Both the position numbers and the translations under genes were made by a program. The notes under the pieces were generated by a model. The model was not told the origin of the DNA. It searched no databases and saw only the letters and a program-made list of their open reading frames with translations. This document shows, in pieces, positions 8,436-18,118 of a DNA stretch of 64,000 nt. Numbering within the stretch: the first letter of the stretch is position 1; the number at the start of each line of letters is the position of its first letter. Origin of the DNA: Streptomyces sp. DG1A-41 (GTDB lineage Bacteria; Actinomycetota; Actinomycetes; Streptomycetales; Streptomycetaceae); contig NZ_CP146350.1 of the NCBI RefSeq assembly GCF_037055355.1, positions 4,425,001-4,489,000 on the forward strand. The letters run 5' to 3'.

Positions 8436-10193
8436 ATGACGTTGCTCACGGGCGCGCGGGAGCGCAGGGTACCGACCGGCGAAGTCGAACTGTGCGTGGC
8501 CGAGCTGGGTGATCCGGGGCGGCCGACGGTCGTCCTCGTGCACGGCTACCCCGACAGCAAGGAGGTGTGGTCGGAGGTCGCCGCACGGCTCGCCGGGGAC
8601 TTCCACGTGGTCGCCTACGACATCCGCGGACACGGCCGGTCCACGGCCCCGCGGCCCCTGCGCGGCGGATTCACGCTGGAGAAGCTGACGGACGACTTCC
8701 TGGCCGTCGCGGACGCGGTCAGCCCGGACCGGCCGGTGCATCTGGTCGGGCACGACTGGGGGTCGGTGCAGGCCTGGGAGTTCACCACCGCCGGGCGCAC
8801 CGAGGGCCGCATCGCCTCCTTCACGTCCCTGTCCGGGCCGTCCCTGGACCACTTCGGCCACTGGATCAACAGCCGTGTGAAGCGGCCCACCCCGCGCCGG
8901 GTCGGCCAGCTCCTCGGGCAGGGGGCCAGGTCCTGGTACGTGTACCTGCTGCACACGTCCGTGCTGCCCGAGCTGGCCTGGCGGGGCCCGCTCGCCAAGC
9001 GCTGGCCCCGGGTTCTGGAGCGCGTCGAGAAGGTGCCCCGGGGTGACTACCCGACCGCGTCCCTGCCCTCGGACGCGGCACACGGGGCCTGGCTGTACCG
9101 GGACAACGTACGGCCCCGGCTGCGCAGGCCACGCCCGGACGCGTACGCCCACGCGCCCGTGCAGATCGTGACGCCGCTGGAGGACCGGTTCCTGTCGGAG
9201 CGCCTCCACGACGAACTGGAGCGGTGGGTTCCGCAGCTGACGCGCAGGACCGTTCAGGCGGGGCACTGGATCCCACGCACCCGTCCGGATCAGCTGGCTT
9301 CATGGATCGAGGAGTTCGTGACGTCCGTGGAGAGCGGGGGCACCCCGGTGACGGCGAGCGGCAGGCACGCCGAGCGGTTCGGCGGGCAGCTCGTGCTGGT
9401 CACCGGGGCGGGCAGCGGCATCGGGCGGGCGACGGCGCTGGCGTTCGCCGAGGCCGGCGCGCGGGTGGTGGCCGTCGACCGGAACGGGGAGGCGGCGGCC
9501 CGCACCGCCGAGTCGTCCCGCCTGGCGCGCGCCCCCGAGGCCTGGGCGGAGACGGTCGACGTCTCCGACGAGCAGGCCATGGAGAAGCTCGCCGAGAAGG
9601 TCACCACCGAGTACGGCGTGGTGGACGTCCTGGTGAACAACGCCGGGATCGGACTGTCCGGTTCCTTCTTCGACACCAGGCCGGAGGACTGGAAGAAGGT
9701 CCTCGACGTCAACCTGTGGGGTGTGATCCACGGCTGCCGGCTCTTCGGCGGGCGGATGGCCGAGCGCGGGCAGGGCGGCCACATCGTCAACGTGGCCTCG
9801 GCGGCGGCGTATCAGCCGTCCCGGTCGCTGCCCGCGTACAGCACCTCCAAGGCGGCCGTGCTGATGCTCAGCGAATGCCTGCGTGCGGAACTCGCGGGGC
9901 AGGGCATCGGTGTGACGGCGGTCTGCCCCGGCTTCGTCAACACCGCAATCACGTCCACGGCGCACTTCGCCGGGGTCGACGCCGACGAGGAGAAGCGGCT
10001 CCAGCAGCGCGCCGCCCGCCTGTACGGGCTGCGGAACTATCCGCCGGAGAAGGTCGCCGCCGCGATCCTGCGGGCCGTGGCACGCAACGACGCGGTGGTC
10101 CCGGTCACGCCGGAGGCGCGGGGCGCGCGCTGGCTGTCGCGGTTCGCGCCGGGGGTACTGCGGGGGATCGCGCGGGTGAAGCCTCCGGTATGA
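8436..10193 (+). CDS. alpha/beta hydrolase - short-chain dehydrogenase fusion
   Basis: 585 residues with two complete enzymes. Residues 1-295 are an alpha/beta hydrolase: VLVHGYPDSKEVW oxyanion region, VGHDWGS nucleophile elbow in which Asp replaces Ser (as in epoxide hydrolases and haloalkane dehalogenases), and a late His in QAGHWIP. Residues 310-585 are a classical SDR: TGAGSGIG cofactor motif, NNAG, catalytic Ser in VASAAAY, and YSTSK. A DxxGxGxxS-type elbow suggests hydrolysis of an ester or epoxide coupled to oxidation or reduction of the product alcohol or ketone. No frameshift at the junction, so the fusion is genuine. Substrate unknown. Confidence 0.9.
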   Translation: MTLLTGARERRVPTGEVELCVAELGDPGRPTVVLVHGYPDSKEVWSEVAARLAGDFHVVAYDIRGHGRSTAPRPLRGGFTLEKLTDDFLAVADAVSPDRPVHLVGHDWGSVQAWEFTTAGRTEGRIASFTSLSGPSLDHFGHWINSRVKRPTPRRVGQLLGQGARSWYVYLLHTSVLPELAWRGPLAKRWPRVLERVEKVPRGDYPTASLPSDAAHGAWLYRDNVRPRLRRPRPDAYAHAPVQIVTPLEDRFLSERLHDELERWVPQLTRRTVQAGHWIPRTRPDQLASWIEEFVTSVESGGTPVTASGRHAERFGGQLVLVTGAGSGIGRATALAFAEAGARVVAVDRNGEAAARTAESSRLARAPEAWAETVDVSDEQAMEKLAEKVTTEYGVVDVLVNNAGIGLSGSFFDTRPEDWKKVLDVNLWGVIHGCRLFGGRMAERGQGGHIVNVASAAAYQPSRSLPAYSTSKAAVLMLSECLRAELAGQGIGVTAVCPGFVNTAITSTAHFAGVDADEEKRLQQRAARLYGLRNYPPEKVAAAILRAVARNDAVVPVTPEARGARWLSRFAPGVLRGIARVKPPV

Positions 10194-10453
10194 CCCCAAG
10201 GCACTTGATGCGAAGGCCAGTTGTCCACAGTTTCGCCAATTCCCCTGTGGATAACACCACTTGGCTGTGGATCAAACCTCAAGGGGAAACTCAATCGCGT
10301 GATTCGGGTCTCTTCCATGCCCTAGTCCGACCGAGAGACGGCGACCGGCGCTTTCCCGTGCCGCGCTGACCTGGTGTGCAGGACGAGCCGCTCACGGTGA
10401 CTTGTTTCACGTGAAACACGAGCCACCCGAAGCGCTCCCTTAGGCTCGTTGCC
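10194..10453. promoter_or_regulatory. intergenic region with three DnaA-like boxes and a parS
   Basis: 260 bp between the fusion gene and the LLM oxidoreductase. It contains a perfect TTGTCCACA (10221-10229), a reverse TTATCCACA (10246-10254), a reverse TGATCCACA (10266-10274), and further right a perfect 16-bp parS (10403-10418). The promoter of the LLM gene must be here too. Confidence 0.75.
10403..10418. other. parS site (perfect, 16 bp)
   Basis: TGTTTCACGTGAAACA, a perfect palindrome matching the known ParB-binding consensus, 36 bp upstream of the LLM oxidoreductase start. Confidence 0.95.
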
Positions 10454-11356
10454 ATGAGTCTGCGTCTGAGCACCGTGATCCTCCCTTACCGCCGCTGGCA
10501 GGAGGGCGGCCGTGCGGTCTGGACACGCGCCGAGCAGCTCGGCTTCCACACCGCCTACACCTACGACCACCTGTCCTGGCGCAGCTTCCGGGACGGCCCC
10601 TGGTTCGGTGCCGTACCGACCCTCACCGCCGCCGCGACCGTCACCGACCGGCTGCGGCTGGGCACGCTGGTGACCTCACCGAACTTCCGGCACCCGGTGA
10701 CCCTCGCCAAGGAGCTGATCTCCCTCGACGACATCTCCGGCGGGCGGGTCACGCTGGGTATCGGCGCGGGCGGCTCCGGCTTCGACGCCACCGCGCTCGG
10801 CCAGGAGCCGTGGTCCCCGCGCGAGCGCGCCGATCGCTTCGCCGAGTTCGTCCCGCTGCTCGACCGGCTGCTCAGCGAGGACGCCGTGTCGTACGAGGGC
10901 GACTTCTACTCGGCACACGAGGCACGGAACATCCCCGGCTGTGTGCAACGCCCCAGGCTGCCGTTCGCGGTGGCCGCGACCGGGCCGCGCGGGATGCGGC
11001 TCGCCGCCCGGTACGGGCAGGCGTGGGTGACCACCGGAAACCCCAAGCTGTACGAGAACGGCACTCCTGAACAGTCGATTCAGGCCATTCGCGGGCAGGC
11101 GGAGAAGCTCGCCGACACCTGCGCCGAGATCGGCCGGGACATGACCGACCTCGACAAGGTCCTGCTCACTGGATTCACCCCGGACCGCGGCGGCCCGCTC
11201 CAGTCCCTGGACGCCTTCGTCGACTTCGCCGGCCTGCACATGGAACTGGGTTTCACGGAGATCGTGATCCACTGGCCCATCCCCGACTCGCCCTTCGCGA
11301 CGGACGAGAAGGCGTTCGAGCAGATCGCCATGGAGGCGCCGGCGCAGTTGCGCTGA
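10454..11356 (+). CDS. LLM-class F420-dependent oxidoreductase
   Basis: 300 residues, a bacterial luciferase-like TIM barrel. Visible family traits are the N-terminal [15 protein letters not shown] strand, [11 protein letters not shown], the [19 protein letters not shown] segment with the non-prolyl cis-peptide region, and [15 protein letters not shown]. In actinobacteria this class uses reduced F420 rather than FMN. Substrate unknown. Start is ATG 10454 after a short spacer from parS. Confidence 0.88.
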   Translation: MSLRLSTVILPYRRWQEGGRAVWTRAEQLGFHTAYTYDHLSWRSFRDGPWFGAVPTLTAAATVTDRLRLGTLVTSPNFRHPVTLAKELISLDDISGGRVTLGIGAGGSGFDATALGQEPWSPRERADRFAEFVPLLDRLLSEDAVSYEGDFYSAHEARNIPGCVQRPRLPFAVAATGPRGMRLAARYGQAWVTTGNPKLYENGTPEQSIQAIRGQAEKLADTCAEIGRDMTDLDKVLLTGFTPDRGGPLQSLDAFVDFAGLHMELGFTEIVIHWPIPDSPFATDEKAFEQIAMEAPAQLR

Positions 11357-11483
11357 GGGCCCTCGGACGGCTCCGGGGCGGCCCCTGTGGGAGTGCCCCG
11401 GGAGAGTTCCTGGTGAGGCCGGTATCCACTCACCTGTGCGGACTCCCGCACGCCCGTGCAGGCATATGCGGGACAATGGCCGG

Positions 11484-12353
11484 GTGACCTCAGCGACCCG
11501 ACAGCCCCAGACCGCGGCCGAGACCCTCCCTCCGCGGCTGATCGCCACCGACCTCGACGGCACCCTGCTGCGCGACGACAAGTCGGTGTCCCCCCGTACG
11601 GTGGCCGCGCTGGCCGCCGCCGAGGAGGCGGGCATCGAGGTCTTCTTCGTCACCGGCCGCCCGGCCCGCTGGATGGACGTCGTCAGCGACCACGTGCACG
11701 GCCACGGCCTCGCGATCTGCGGCAACGGCGCCGCCGTGGTCGACCTCCACGGCGGCCCCGGCTCCCACCGGTTCGTGAAGGTACGGGAGCTGGAGCGGGC
11801 GAACGCGCTGGACGCCGTACGGCTGCTGCGTGATGCGGCTCCGGGCACGGTGTACGCGGTGGAGCAGACGTACGGCTTCTACCAGGAACCGGCCTACCCG
11901 AAGCTGCACATGGAGATCCCCGACAGTCTCGCCCCGGCGGAGGAACTGCTGTCGCCGGGCCACCGCGCGGCCGCGGAGCCGGTGCTGAAGATCCTGGCCT
12001 ACCACCCCGAGATGGATCCCGACGCGTTCCTGACCCTGGCCCGGCTGGCCATCGGTGACCGTGCCAACGTGACCCGTTCCAGCCCCAGCGCCCTGCTCGA
12101 GATCAGCGGTCCCGGAGTGTCCAAGGCCAGCACGCTCGCCCTGTGCTGCGCCGAGCGCGGCATCTCGCACGAACAGGTCGTCGCCTTCGGTGACATGCCG
12201 AACGACGTCGAGATGCTGACCTGGGCGGGCCGGTCCTACGCGATGGGCAACGCCCACCCGGACGTGATCGCCGCGGCCTCGGGACGAACTGTCGCGAACA
12301 ACGAGGACGGGGTGGCGGTCGTGATCGAGCAGCTGCTCACGGAACTGCCGTAG
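11484..12353 (+). CDS. HAD-superfamily (Cof-type) hydrolase
   Basis: 289 residues from GTG 11484; an in-frame ATG at 11466 is the alternative and would add six residues. Motif [20 protein letters not shown], motif [10 protein letters not shown], motif [12 protein letters not shown] and the C-terminal [14 protein letters not shown] match the paralogue at 3172-3978 closely. A C2 cap lies between. Cytosolic phosphatase of unknown substrate. It converges on the M23 peptidase gene 76 bp away. Confidence 0.9.
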   Translation: MTSATRQPQTAAETLPPRLIATDLDGTLLRDDKSVSPRTVAALAAAEEAGIEVFFVTGRPARWMDVVSDHVHGHGLAICGNGAAVVDLHGGPGSHRFVKVRELERANALDAVRLLRDAAPGTVYAVEQTYGFYQEPAYPKLHMEIPDSLAPAEELLSPGHRAAAEPVLKILAYHPEMDPDAFLTLARLAIGDRANVTRSSPSALLEISGPGVSKASTLALCCAERGISHEQVVAFGDMPNDVEMLTWAGRSYAMGNAHPDVIAAASGRTVANNEDGVAVVIEQLLTELP

Positions 12354-12377
12354 CTGTCGCGACCGCGGCCTGCGGCT

Positions 12378-12411
12378 CTGTGGCTGCGGTTCGGCTGTGG
12401 CTGCGGTTCGG
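12378..12411. repeat. 17-bp tandem direct repeat
   Basis: CTGTGGCTGCGGTTCGG occurs twice head to tail (12378-12394 and 12395-12411) and begins a third copy, between the convergent HAD and M23 genes. No hairpin is formed. Confidence 0.85.
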
Positions 12412-12429
12412 CTGTTGCTCTCGCCGGGG

Positions 12430-13488
12430 TCAGAGCGACACCCCTCGCGCCGCCAGCCACGACACCGGATTCACGGACGAGCCCATCTCCGGCGTGAGCC
12501 TGGCCTCGAAGTGCAGGTGCGGTCCGGTGGAGTTGCCCGTGCTGCCCGACTGGCCGATCCACTGGCCGGGGCTGACGCGCTCCCCCTGGTCGACCGCGAC
12601 GGACGCGAGATGGGCGTACTGCGTGTAGTAGCCGCCCTCGTGACCGACCACGATCTCGATGCCGAAGGGCCCCCCGCAGGACACCTTCACCACCCGGCCC
12701 GCTCCCACAGCACGTACCGGCGTGCCGATCGGCACCGCGAAGTCCTGCCCGGTGTGCCGACTCGACCACCGCGCACCGCCGCTGCCGTAGGACGCGGACA
12801 GCTCGTACGTCCCCACGGGCGCGACCCACGCGCTCGTGAACTCCGTCTCCGACTGGTCGAGCCGCACGGCCCCACGGCACGCCCCGGCGGCGACCGAGGC
12901 GTCCGCCTGCCCCTGGAGCCGCGAGCGTGCCGCTTCCAGCTTCTGCTCGATGTCCGCCTTGAGCCCTGCGAGTTGCGTGTTCCGCTTCTCCAGCGCCTGC
13001 CACAGGACCGCGGCCTTGGCCTCGTCCGCGGCGAGCCGTGCCTCGGCCCGGCGGCTCTTGGAGATCGCGTTGTTCACGGCGAGGTTCGTCTGCGAGAAAG
13101 CGTGCTGACCTCGCATCAGGTCCTCCGGGCCGTCGGCGAGGATCAACTGCGCCGCCACCGGCAGGCCGCCGCTGGAGCGGTACTGGGCACGGGCGATCCT
13201 GCCCAGGTCCTCGTGCAGGGCCGCGATGTGCCGCCGCTGACCGTCCAGGAGTTTCTCGGCCCGCTGGGCTCTGACCCGTTGCTCCTCGGCCTCCTCGCGC
13301 CCCGCCTCGTACTGCTGCGTCGCCACCGCGGCCTCCTCGTACAGCCGCGCCACCTCGGCGCTGAGGCCCGAGTCCCCGCCGGTGCCTCCCCCGGGTTCCT
13401 TGTGCGCCTCCGTCGGCCGGGCCGCGAGGACCGCCAGCGCGCACAGCAGAATTGGGACAATCAGCCGATGGCGGCGATATGAGCGCAT
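12430..13488 (-). CDS. secreted M23 metallopeptidase with coiled coil
   Basis: 352 residues. The N-terminus has a basic-hydrophobic signal peptide (RSYRRHRLIVPILLCALAVL, then ARPTEA). Residues 40-200 form a long coiled coil rich in Glu, Ala and Arg, as in EnvC/NlpD-like proteins. The C-terminal LytM/M23 domain has HTGQDF (His and Asp zinc ligands, about residue 244) and HLHFE (about residue 321), so it should be catalytically active on peptidoglycan cross-bridges. A likely role in cell-wall remodelling is inference from the family. Confidence 0.92.
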   Translation of the reverse strand: MRSYRRHRLIVPILLCALAVLAARPTEAHKEPGGGTGGDSGLSAEVARLYEEAAVATQQYEAGREEAEEQRVRAQRAEKLLDGQRRHIAALHEDLGRIARAQYRSSGGLPVAAQLILADGPEDLMRGQHAFSQTNLAVNNAISKSRRAEARLAADEAKAAVLWQALEKRNTQLAGLKADIEQKLEAARSRLQGQADASVAAGACRGAVRLDQSETEFTSAWVAPVGTYELSASYGSGGARWSSRHTGQDFAVPIGTPVRAVGAGRVVKVSCGGPFGIEIVVGHEGGYYTQYAHLASVAVDQGERVSPGQWIGQSGSTGNSTGPHLHFEARLTPEMGSSVNPVSWLAARGVSL

Positions 13489-13592
13489 GTCAGCGATCTT
13501 CGCCCAAGCCGGTCGCCCCGGCCCTGTTCACGTCGTACGGCTGGGGGACCAGCTGCCTCGAACGGCTCAGTGCGGCACCGGTCGTGTCTCCG

Positions 13593-16500
13593 CTAAGGCG
13601 CGGCCACCAGCGACTCCGACGCCGCCTCCCGCTCCGCCATCTCCCGCAACGGCCCGTCCACGGCCACCAGCTCCGCGTACGTCCCGCGCTGCACGACACG
13701 TCCCTGGTCCAGCACGATCACCTCGTCCACCGCCTCCAGACCCGCCAGCCGGTGCGTGATGAGCAACGTCGTACGGCCCTCGGTGGCCGCCAGCAGGTCG
13801 GCGGTGAGCGCGTCGGCGGTCGGCAGGTCCAGGTGCTCGGCGGGCTCGTCGAGCACCAGGACGGGGAAGTCGGCGAGCAGCGCCCGGGCCAGCGCCAGCC
13901 GCTGCCGCTGCCCTCCCGACAGCCGGGCCCCGTGCTCGCCGACGAGCGTGTCGAGCCCGTCGGGCAGGCCGTCGGCCCAGTCCATCAGCCGGGCCCGGCC
14001 GAGCGCGGCACGCAGTTCGTCCTCGGTGGCGTCCTTCTTGGCGAGCAGCAAATTCTCGCGCAGTGAACTGTCGAAGAGGTGCGCGTCCTGCGCACACAGC
14101 CCGACGAGCCCCCGTACGTCGTCCCCGTGCAGCGCCAACGCGTCCACCCCCGCCAGCGTGTACGAGCCCGCGTCCGCGTCGAGGAAGCGCAGCAGCACCT
14201 GCGCCACCGTCGTCTTGCCGGAGCCGGAGGGTCCGACCACGGCGACGCGGCGGCCCTCTTCAAGGGTCAGGTCCAGCCCGGCGAACGCGTCCCGGTCCTG
14301 TCCGGCGTGCCGCGCGGTCAGCCCTCTGACGGCGACCGGGAACGGCGACGCGGGCGCCTGCCGGGGGTGCTCGGGTTCCTTCACAGGCTCCGGCGCGTCC
14401 AGCACCTCGTACACCCGCTCGGCGCTCCGGCGCACTCGTTGCCGGTACTGCACGGCGAGCGGCAGCCCGAGCACGGCCTCGAAAGCGGCCAGCGGGGTGA
14501 GGACGACGACCGCCATGGTCACGCCGCCCAGCCGCCCAGCCGCGACCGCCTGTGCGCCGACCAGTGCGGCGGCCGTGACGGTCAGGCCGGAGATCAGCGC
14601 GGTGAACCCGTCGCCGAGTGCCGTGGCGGTGGCGGCGCGCGAGGCGATCCGGGTGAGCACCCCGTCGGCCTCGCGTGCCTGCGCGGTCCGCGCGGGGAGG
14701 GCACCGGCGACGGTCAGCTCCGCGGTTCCGGTGAGCAGATCGGCCACCCGCGTCGCGAGCACCCCGCGGGCGGGCGCCAGCCTGTGCTCGGCCCGCCGCG
14801 CGACGGCACCCGTGACGAGCGGCACGCCCGCCCCCGCCGCCAGCAGCCCGGCCGCGAGCACGGCCCCGGCCTCGGGCAGCAGCCACGCCGTGAACCCGAC
14901 GGACGCGGCCGACACGACGACGGCCGCACCGGCCGGCAGCAGCCACCGCAGCCAGTAGTCCTGCAACGCGTCCACGTCCGCGACCAGCCGGGACAGCAGA
15001 TCGCCCCGGCGGGTCCGGCGCAGCCCGGCGGGCGCCAGCCGCTCCAGCCTGCGGAACACCGCGACCCTGGTGTCCGCCAGCATCCGCAGCACGGCGTCGT
15101 GCGAGACCAGCCGCTCGGCGTACCTGAACACGGCCCGCCCGATCCCGAAGGCCCGCGTCGCCGTCACGGCCACCATCAGATACAGCACGGGCGGCTGCTG
15201 CGAGGCCCGCGAGATCAGCCACCCGGAGGTGGCCATGAGCCCCACGGCACTCCCGAGCGCGAGACTCCCGAGCAGCAGGGCGAGTCCCAGGCGCCCGCGC
15301 CGGGCACCGGACATGGCGCGGACGCGCGCGAGGACATCGCCCGAAGCAGGCGCGTCGACGAACTCGGCCGGGGCGGACGAAACGGGCAGCTCGGCCTCGG
15401 CGGAACGTGCTCCCTGCATCGCGGCGGGCGCCGTGGCTACCGCGGCGGCCTCGGCCTCGGCCAGCCGCACCACCCGGCCCGCCACCCCCAGCAGCGCCGG
15501 CCGGTGCACCACCAGCAGCACCGTCCGCCCGGCCGCCAGCCGCCGTACGGCCGCCACGACCTCGGCCTCGGTGGCCCCGTCCAGTGCGGCCGTCGGCTCG
15601 TCGAGCAGCAGCACGGGCCGGTCCGCGAGGAACGCCCGGGCCAGCGCGAGCCGCTGCCGCTGCCCGGCGGACAGCCCGGCCCCGTCCTCCCCGAGCACGG
15701 TGTCGACACCCTCGGGCAGCGCGTCCACGAACTCCAGCGCCCCGGCGTCCCGCAGCGCCTGCCGTACGGCGTCGTCGTCGGCGTCGGGCCGCGCCAGCCG
15801 TACGTTCTCGGCGATCGTCCCGGCGTACAGATGCGGCCGCTGCGGCACCCACGCGATCCGGGACCGCCACTGCTCCAGGTCCACGTCGGCGAGGTCGACT
15901 CCCCCGACCCGCACCCGTCCCTCGGCCGGTGGCACGAACCCGAGCAGGACGTGCAGCAGCGTCGACTTGCCGGCACCGCTCGGCCCGACCAACGCGACCG
16001 TCTCCCCGGGCTCGACGGTGAAGGACACGTCCGATACGGCGTCCGCCGACCGCCCCGGGTAGCGGACGGTCACTCCCTCGAGAGCCAGCGCACCCGCCGG
16101 CACGGCCCCGGAACCGGACGCCGGAACGGGCGTCTCCAAGACCTCGAAGATCTCCTCGGCCGCGGCGAGCCCCTCCGCCGCCGCGTGGTACTGCGCCCCG
16201 ACCTGCCGCAACGGCAGATACGCCTCCGGCGCCAGGATCAGGATGACCAGGCCGATGTACAGGTCCATCTCGCCGTGCACCAGCCGCATGCCGATCGTCA
16301 CGGCGACCAGCGCCACTGAGATCGTCGCGAGCAACTCCAGCGCGAAGGAGGAGATGAAGGCGATCCGCAGCGTCCGCATGGTCGCCTGCCGGTACTCGCC
16401 GGTGATCCGCCGGATCGACTCGGCCTGAGCCTTTGCCCGGCCGAACACCTTCAGCGTCGGCAGCCCCGCCACGACGTCCAGGAAGTGACCGGACAGCCGC

Positions 16501-17090
16501 GAGAGCAGCCGCCACTGACGGTCCATCCGGGACTGGGTGGCCCAGCCGATCAGCACCATGAAGACCGGGATGAGCGGCAGGGTGCCCACGATGATGGCCG
16601 CGGAGACCCAGTCCTCGGTGACGATCCGCGCCAGCACCGCCACCGGCACGACCACCGCGAGGCCCAACTGTGGCAGATACCGCGAGAAGTAGTCGTCGAG
16701 GGCGTCGACACCCCGGGTGGCCAGGGCGACCAGCGAACCGGTCCGCTGTCCGCTCAGCCAGCCCGGCCCCAGCTGAGCGGCATGCTCCAGCAACCGCCCC
16801 CGCAGCTCGGACTTCACCGCCGCGCTCGCCCGGTGCGCGGCGAGCTCGGTGAGCCAGCCGACCAGCGCCCGGCCGACCGCGACGGCGGCCAAGAGCAGCA
16901 GGGGAGTGCCGAGTTCGGACACCGCCGTACGGTGCTGGAACGCGCCGACCACCACCTCGGCGATGAGCATCGCCTGGGCGATGACCAGTCCCGCCCCGAT
17001 CGCCCCGAGGGCGATGACCGCCACCAGGAAGACCCGGGTGGCACGGGCGTACCGGAGCAGACGCGGATCGATTGGTTTCACGTGAAACAC
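13593..17090 (-). CDS. cydCD: fused CydDC thiol/heme exporter, ABC type
   Basis: 1165 residues, a tandem of two ABC half-transporters (each membrane domain plus ATPase) that are separate CydD and CydC in E. coli. The first half ends with Walker A GPSGAGKSTLLH (about residue 372); the second has GPSGSGKTTVAQ (about residue 955), LSGGQRQRLALARALL and VLVLDEPAEHLD. The complex exports cysteine/glutathione-type reductants needed to assemble cytochrome bd. Start is GTG 17090, 3 bp after the cydB stop. This start lies in a parS palindrome, so residues 2-5 (FHVK) are encoded by the ParB site. Third gene of the cyd operon. Confidence 0.95.
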   Translation of the reverse strand: MFHVKPIDPRLLRYARATRVFLVAVIALGAIGAGLVIAQAMLIAEVVVGAFQHRTAVSELGTPLLLLAAVAVGRALVGWLTELAAHRASAAVKSELRGRLLEHAAQLGPGWLSGQRTGSLVALATRGVDALDDYFSRYLPQLGLAVVVPVAVLARIVTEDWVSAAIIVGTLPLIPVFMVLIGWATQSRMDRQWRLLSRLSGHFLDVVAGLPTLKVFGRAKAQAESIRRITGEYRQATMRTLRIAFISSFALELLATISVALVAVTIGMRLVHGEMDLYIGLVILILAPEAYLPLRQVGAQYHAAAEGLAAAEEIFEVLETPVPASGSGAVPAGALALEGVTVRYPGRSADAVSDVSFTVEPGETVALVGPSGAGKSTLLHVLLGFVPPAEGRVRVGGVDLADVDLEQWRSRIAWVPQRPHLYAGTIAENVRLARPDADDDAVRQALRDAGALEFVDALPEGVDTVLGEDGAGLSAGQRQRLALARAFLADRPVLLLDEPTAALDGATEAEVVAAVRRLAAGRTVLLVVHRPALLGVAGRVVRLAEAEAAAVATAPAAMQGARSAEAELPVSSAPAEFVDAPASGDVLARVRAMSGARRGRLGLALLLGSLALGSAVGLMATSGWLISRASQQPPVLYLMVAVTATRAFGIGRAVFRYAERLVSHDAVLRMLADTRVAVFRRLERLAPAGLRRTRRGDLLSRLVADVDALQDYWLRWLLPAGAAVVVSAASVGFTAWLLPEAGAVLAAGLLAAGAGVPLVTGAVARRAEHRLAPARGVLATRVADLLTGTAELTVAGALPARTAQAREADGVLTRIASRAATATALGDGFTALISGLTVTAAALVGAQAVAAGRLGGVTMAVVVLTPLAAFEAVLGLPLAVQYRQRVRRSAERVYEVLDAPEPVKEPEHPRQAPASPFPVAVRGLTARHAGQDRDAFAGLDLTLEEGRRVAVVGPSGSGKTTVAQVLLRFLDADAGSYTLAGVDALALHGDDVRGLVGLCAQDAHLFDSSLRENLLLAKKDATEDELRAALGRARLMDWADGLPDGLDTLVGEHGARLSGGQRQRLALARALLADFPVLVLDEPAEHLDLPTADALTADLLAATEGRTTLLITHRLAGLEAVDEVIVLDQGRVVQRGTYAELVAVDGPLREMAEREAASESLVAAP
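17075..17088. other. parS site inside cydCD 5' end
   Basis: A perfect GTTTCACGTGAAAC. It overlaps base 3 of the GTG start codon of cydCD and encodes Phe-His-Val-Lys. Confidence 0.93.
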
Positions 17091-17093
17091 ACC

Positions 17094-18098
17094 TCAGTGC
17101 ACGATCTCGGCGATGTGCTGCGTACCGATCCGCTTGCGGAACACCCAGTACGTCCAGCCCTGATAGACCAGCACGACCGGAGTGGCGATCGCCGCACACC
17201 AGGTCATGATCTTCAGCGTGTACGGGCTGGACGAGGCGTTGGTGACCGTCAGGCTCCAGTCCGGGTTCAGCGTCGACGGCATGACGTTCGGGAAAAGCGT
17301 CAGGAAGAGCATGGCCACCGTGGCCACGATGGTGAGCCCCGACAGGGCGAACGCCCAGCCCTCACGCCCCGCCCGCGCCGCGGCCATGGCTACGACGAGC
17401 GAGGCCACCGCCACGACCACCGCGACGAGCGACGCCCCGTCGCCCCGGTCGGACTGCGTCCACAGCAGGAAGGCGAAAGCTAGCAGGGCGGTCACGAGTC
17501 CGACCCGCAGCGCCAGCTTCCGCGCCCGCTCCCGGATCTCCCCGACTGTCTTCAGCCCGACGAACACCGTCCCGTGGAAGGTGAACAGCGCCAGCGTGAC
17601 CAGACCACCCAGCAGCGCGTACGGGTTGAGCAGGTCCAGGACGCCGCCGGCGTAGTTGAAGTCCTGGTCGATCTTCACGCCGCGCACGATGTTGCCGAAG
17701 GCCACACCCCACAGGACCGCCGGGATCAGCGAGGTCCAGAAGATCGCCGTCTCCCAGTTGCGCTGCCAGTTCTCCTCAGGCCGCTTGGCGCGGTACTCGA
17801 AGGCCACACCCCGGACGATGAGGCAGACCAGGATGAGCAACAGCGGCAGGTAGAAGCCGGAGAAGAGCGTGGCGTACCACTCGGGGAAGGCGGCGAAGGT
17901 CGCGCCGCCCGCCGAGAGCAGCCACACCTCGTTACCGTCCCAGACGGGCCCGATGGTGTTGATCAGCACCCGCTTCTCTGGCCGGTCGCGGGCGAGCAGC
18001 TTCGTGAGCACACCGACCCCGAAGTCGAAGCCCTCCAGGAAGAAGTAGCCGGTCCACAGGACGGCGATCAGGACGAACCAGACGTCGTGCAGTTCCAT
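17094..18098 (-). CDS. cydB: cytochrome bd oxidase subunit II
   Basis: 334 residues with about eight or nine membrane helices. The N-terminus ELHDVWFVLIAVLWTGYFFLEGFDFG carries the conserved GFDFG motif of CydB, and GNEVWLL follows. With CydA it forms the quinol oxidase that reduces O2 at low oxygen or under respiratory stress. It starts 20 bp after cydA and ends 3 bp before cydCD. Confidence 0.97.
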   Translation of the reverse strand: MELHDVWFVLIAVLWTGYFFLEGFDFGVGVLTKLLARDRPEKRVLINTIGPVWDGNEVWLLSAGGATFAAFPEWYATLFSGFYLPLLLILVCLIVRGVAFEYRAKRPEENWQRNWETAIFWTSLIPAVLWGVAFGNIVRGVKIDQDFNYAGGVLDLLNPYALLGGLVTLALFTFHGTVFVGLKTVGEIRERARKLALRVGLVTALLAFAFLLWTQSDRGDGASLVAVVVAVASLVVAMAAARAGREGWAFALSGLTIVATVAMLFLTLFPNVMPSTLNPDWSLTVTNASSSPYTLKIMTWCAAIATPVVLVYQGWTYWVFRKRIGTQHIAEIVH

Positions 18099-18118
18099 GA
18101 CTGTGCAGCTCCCTCGGC

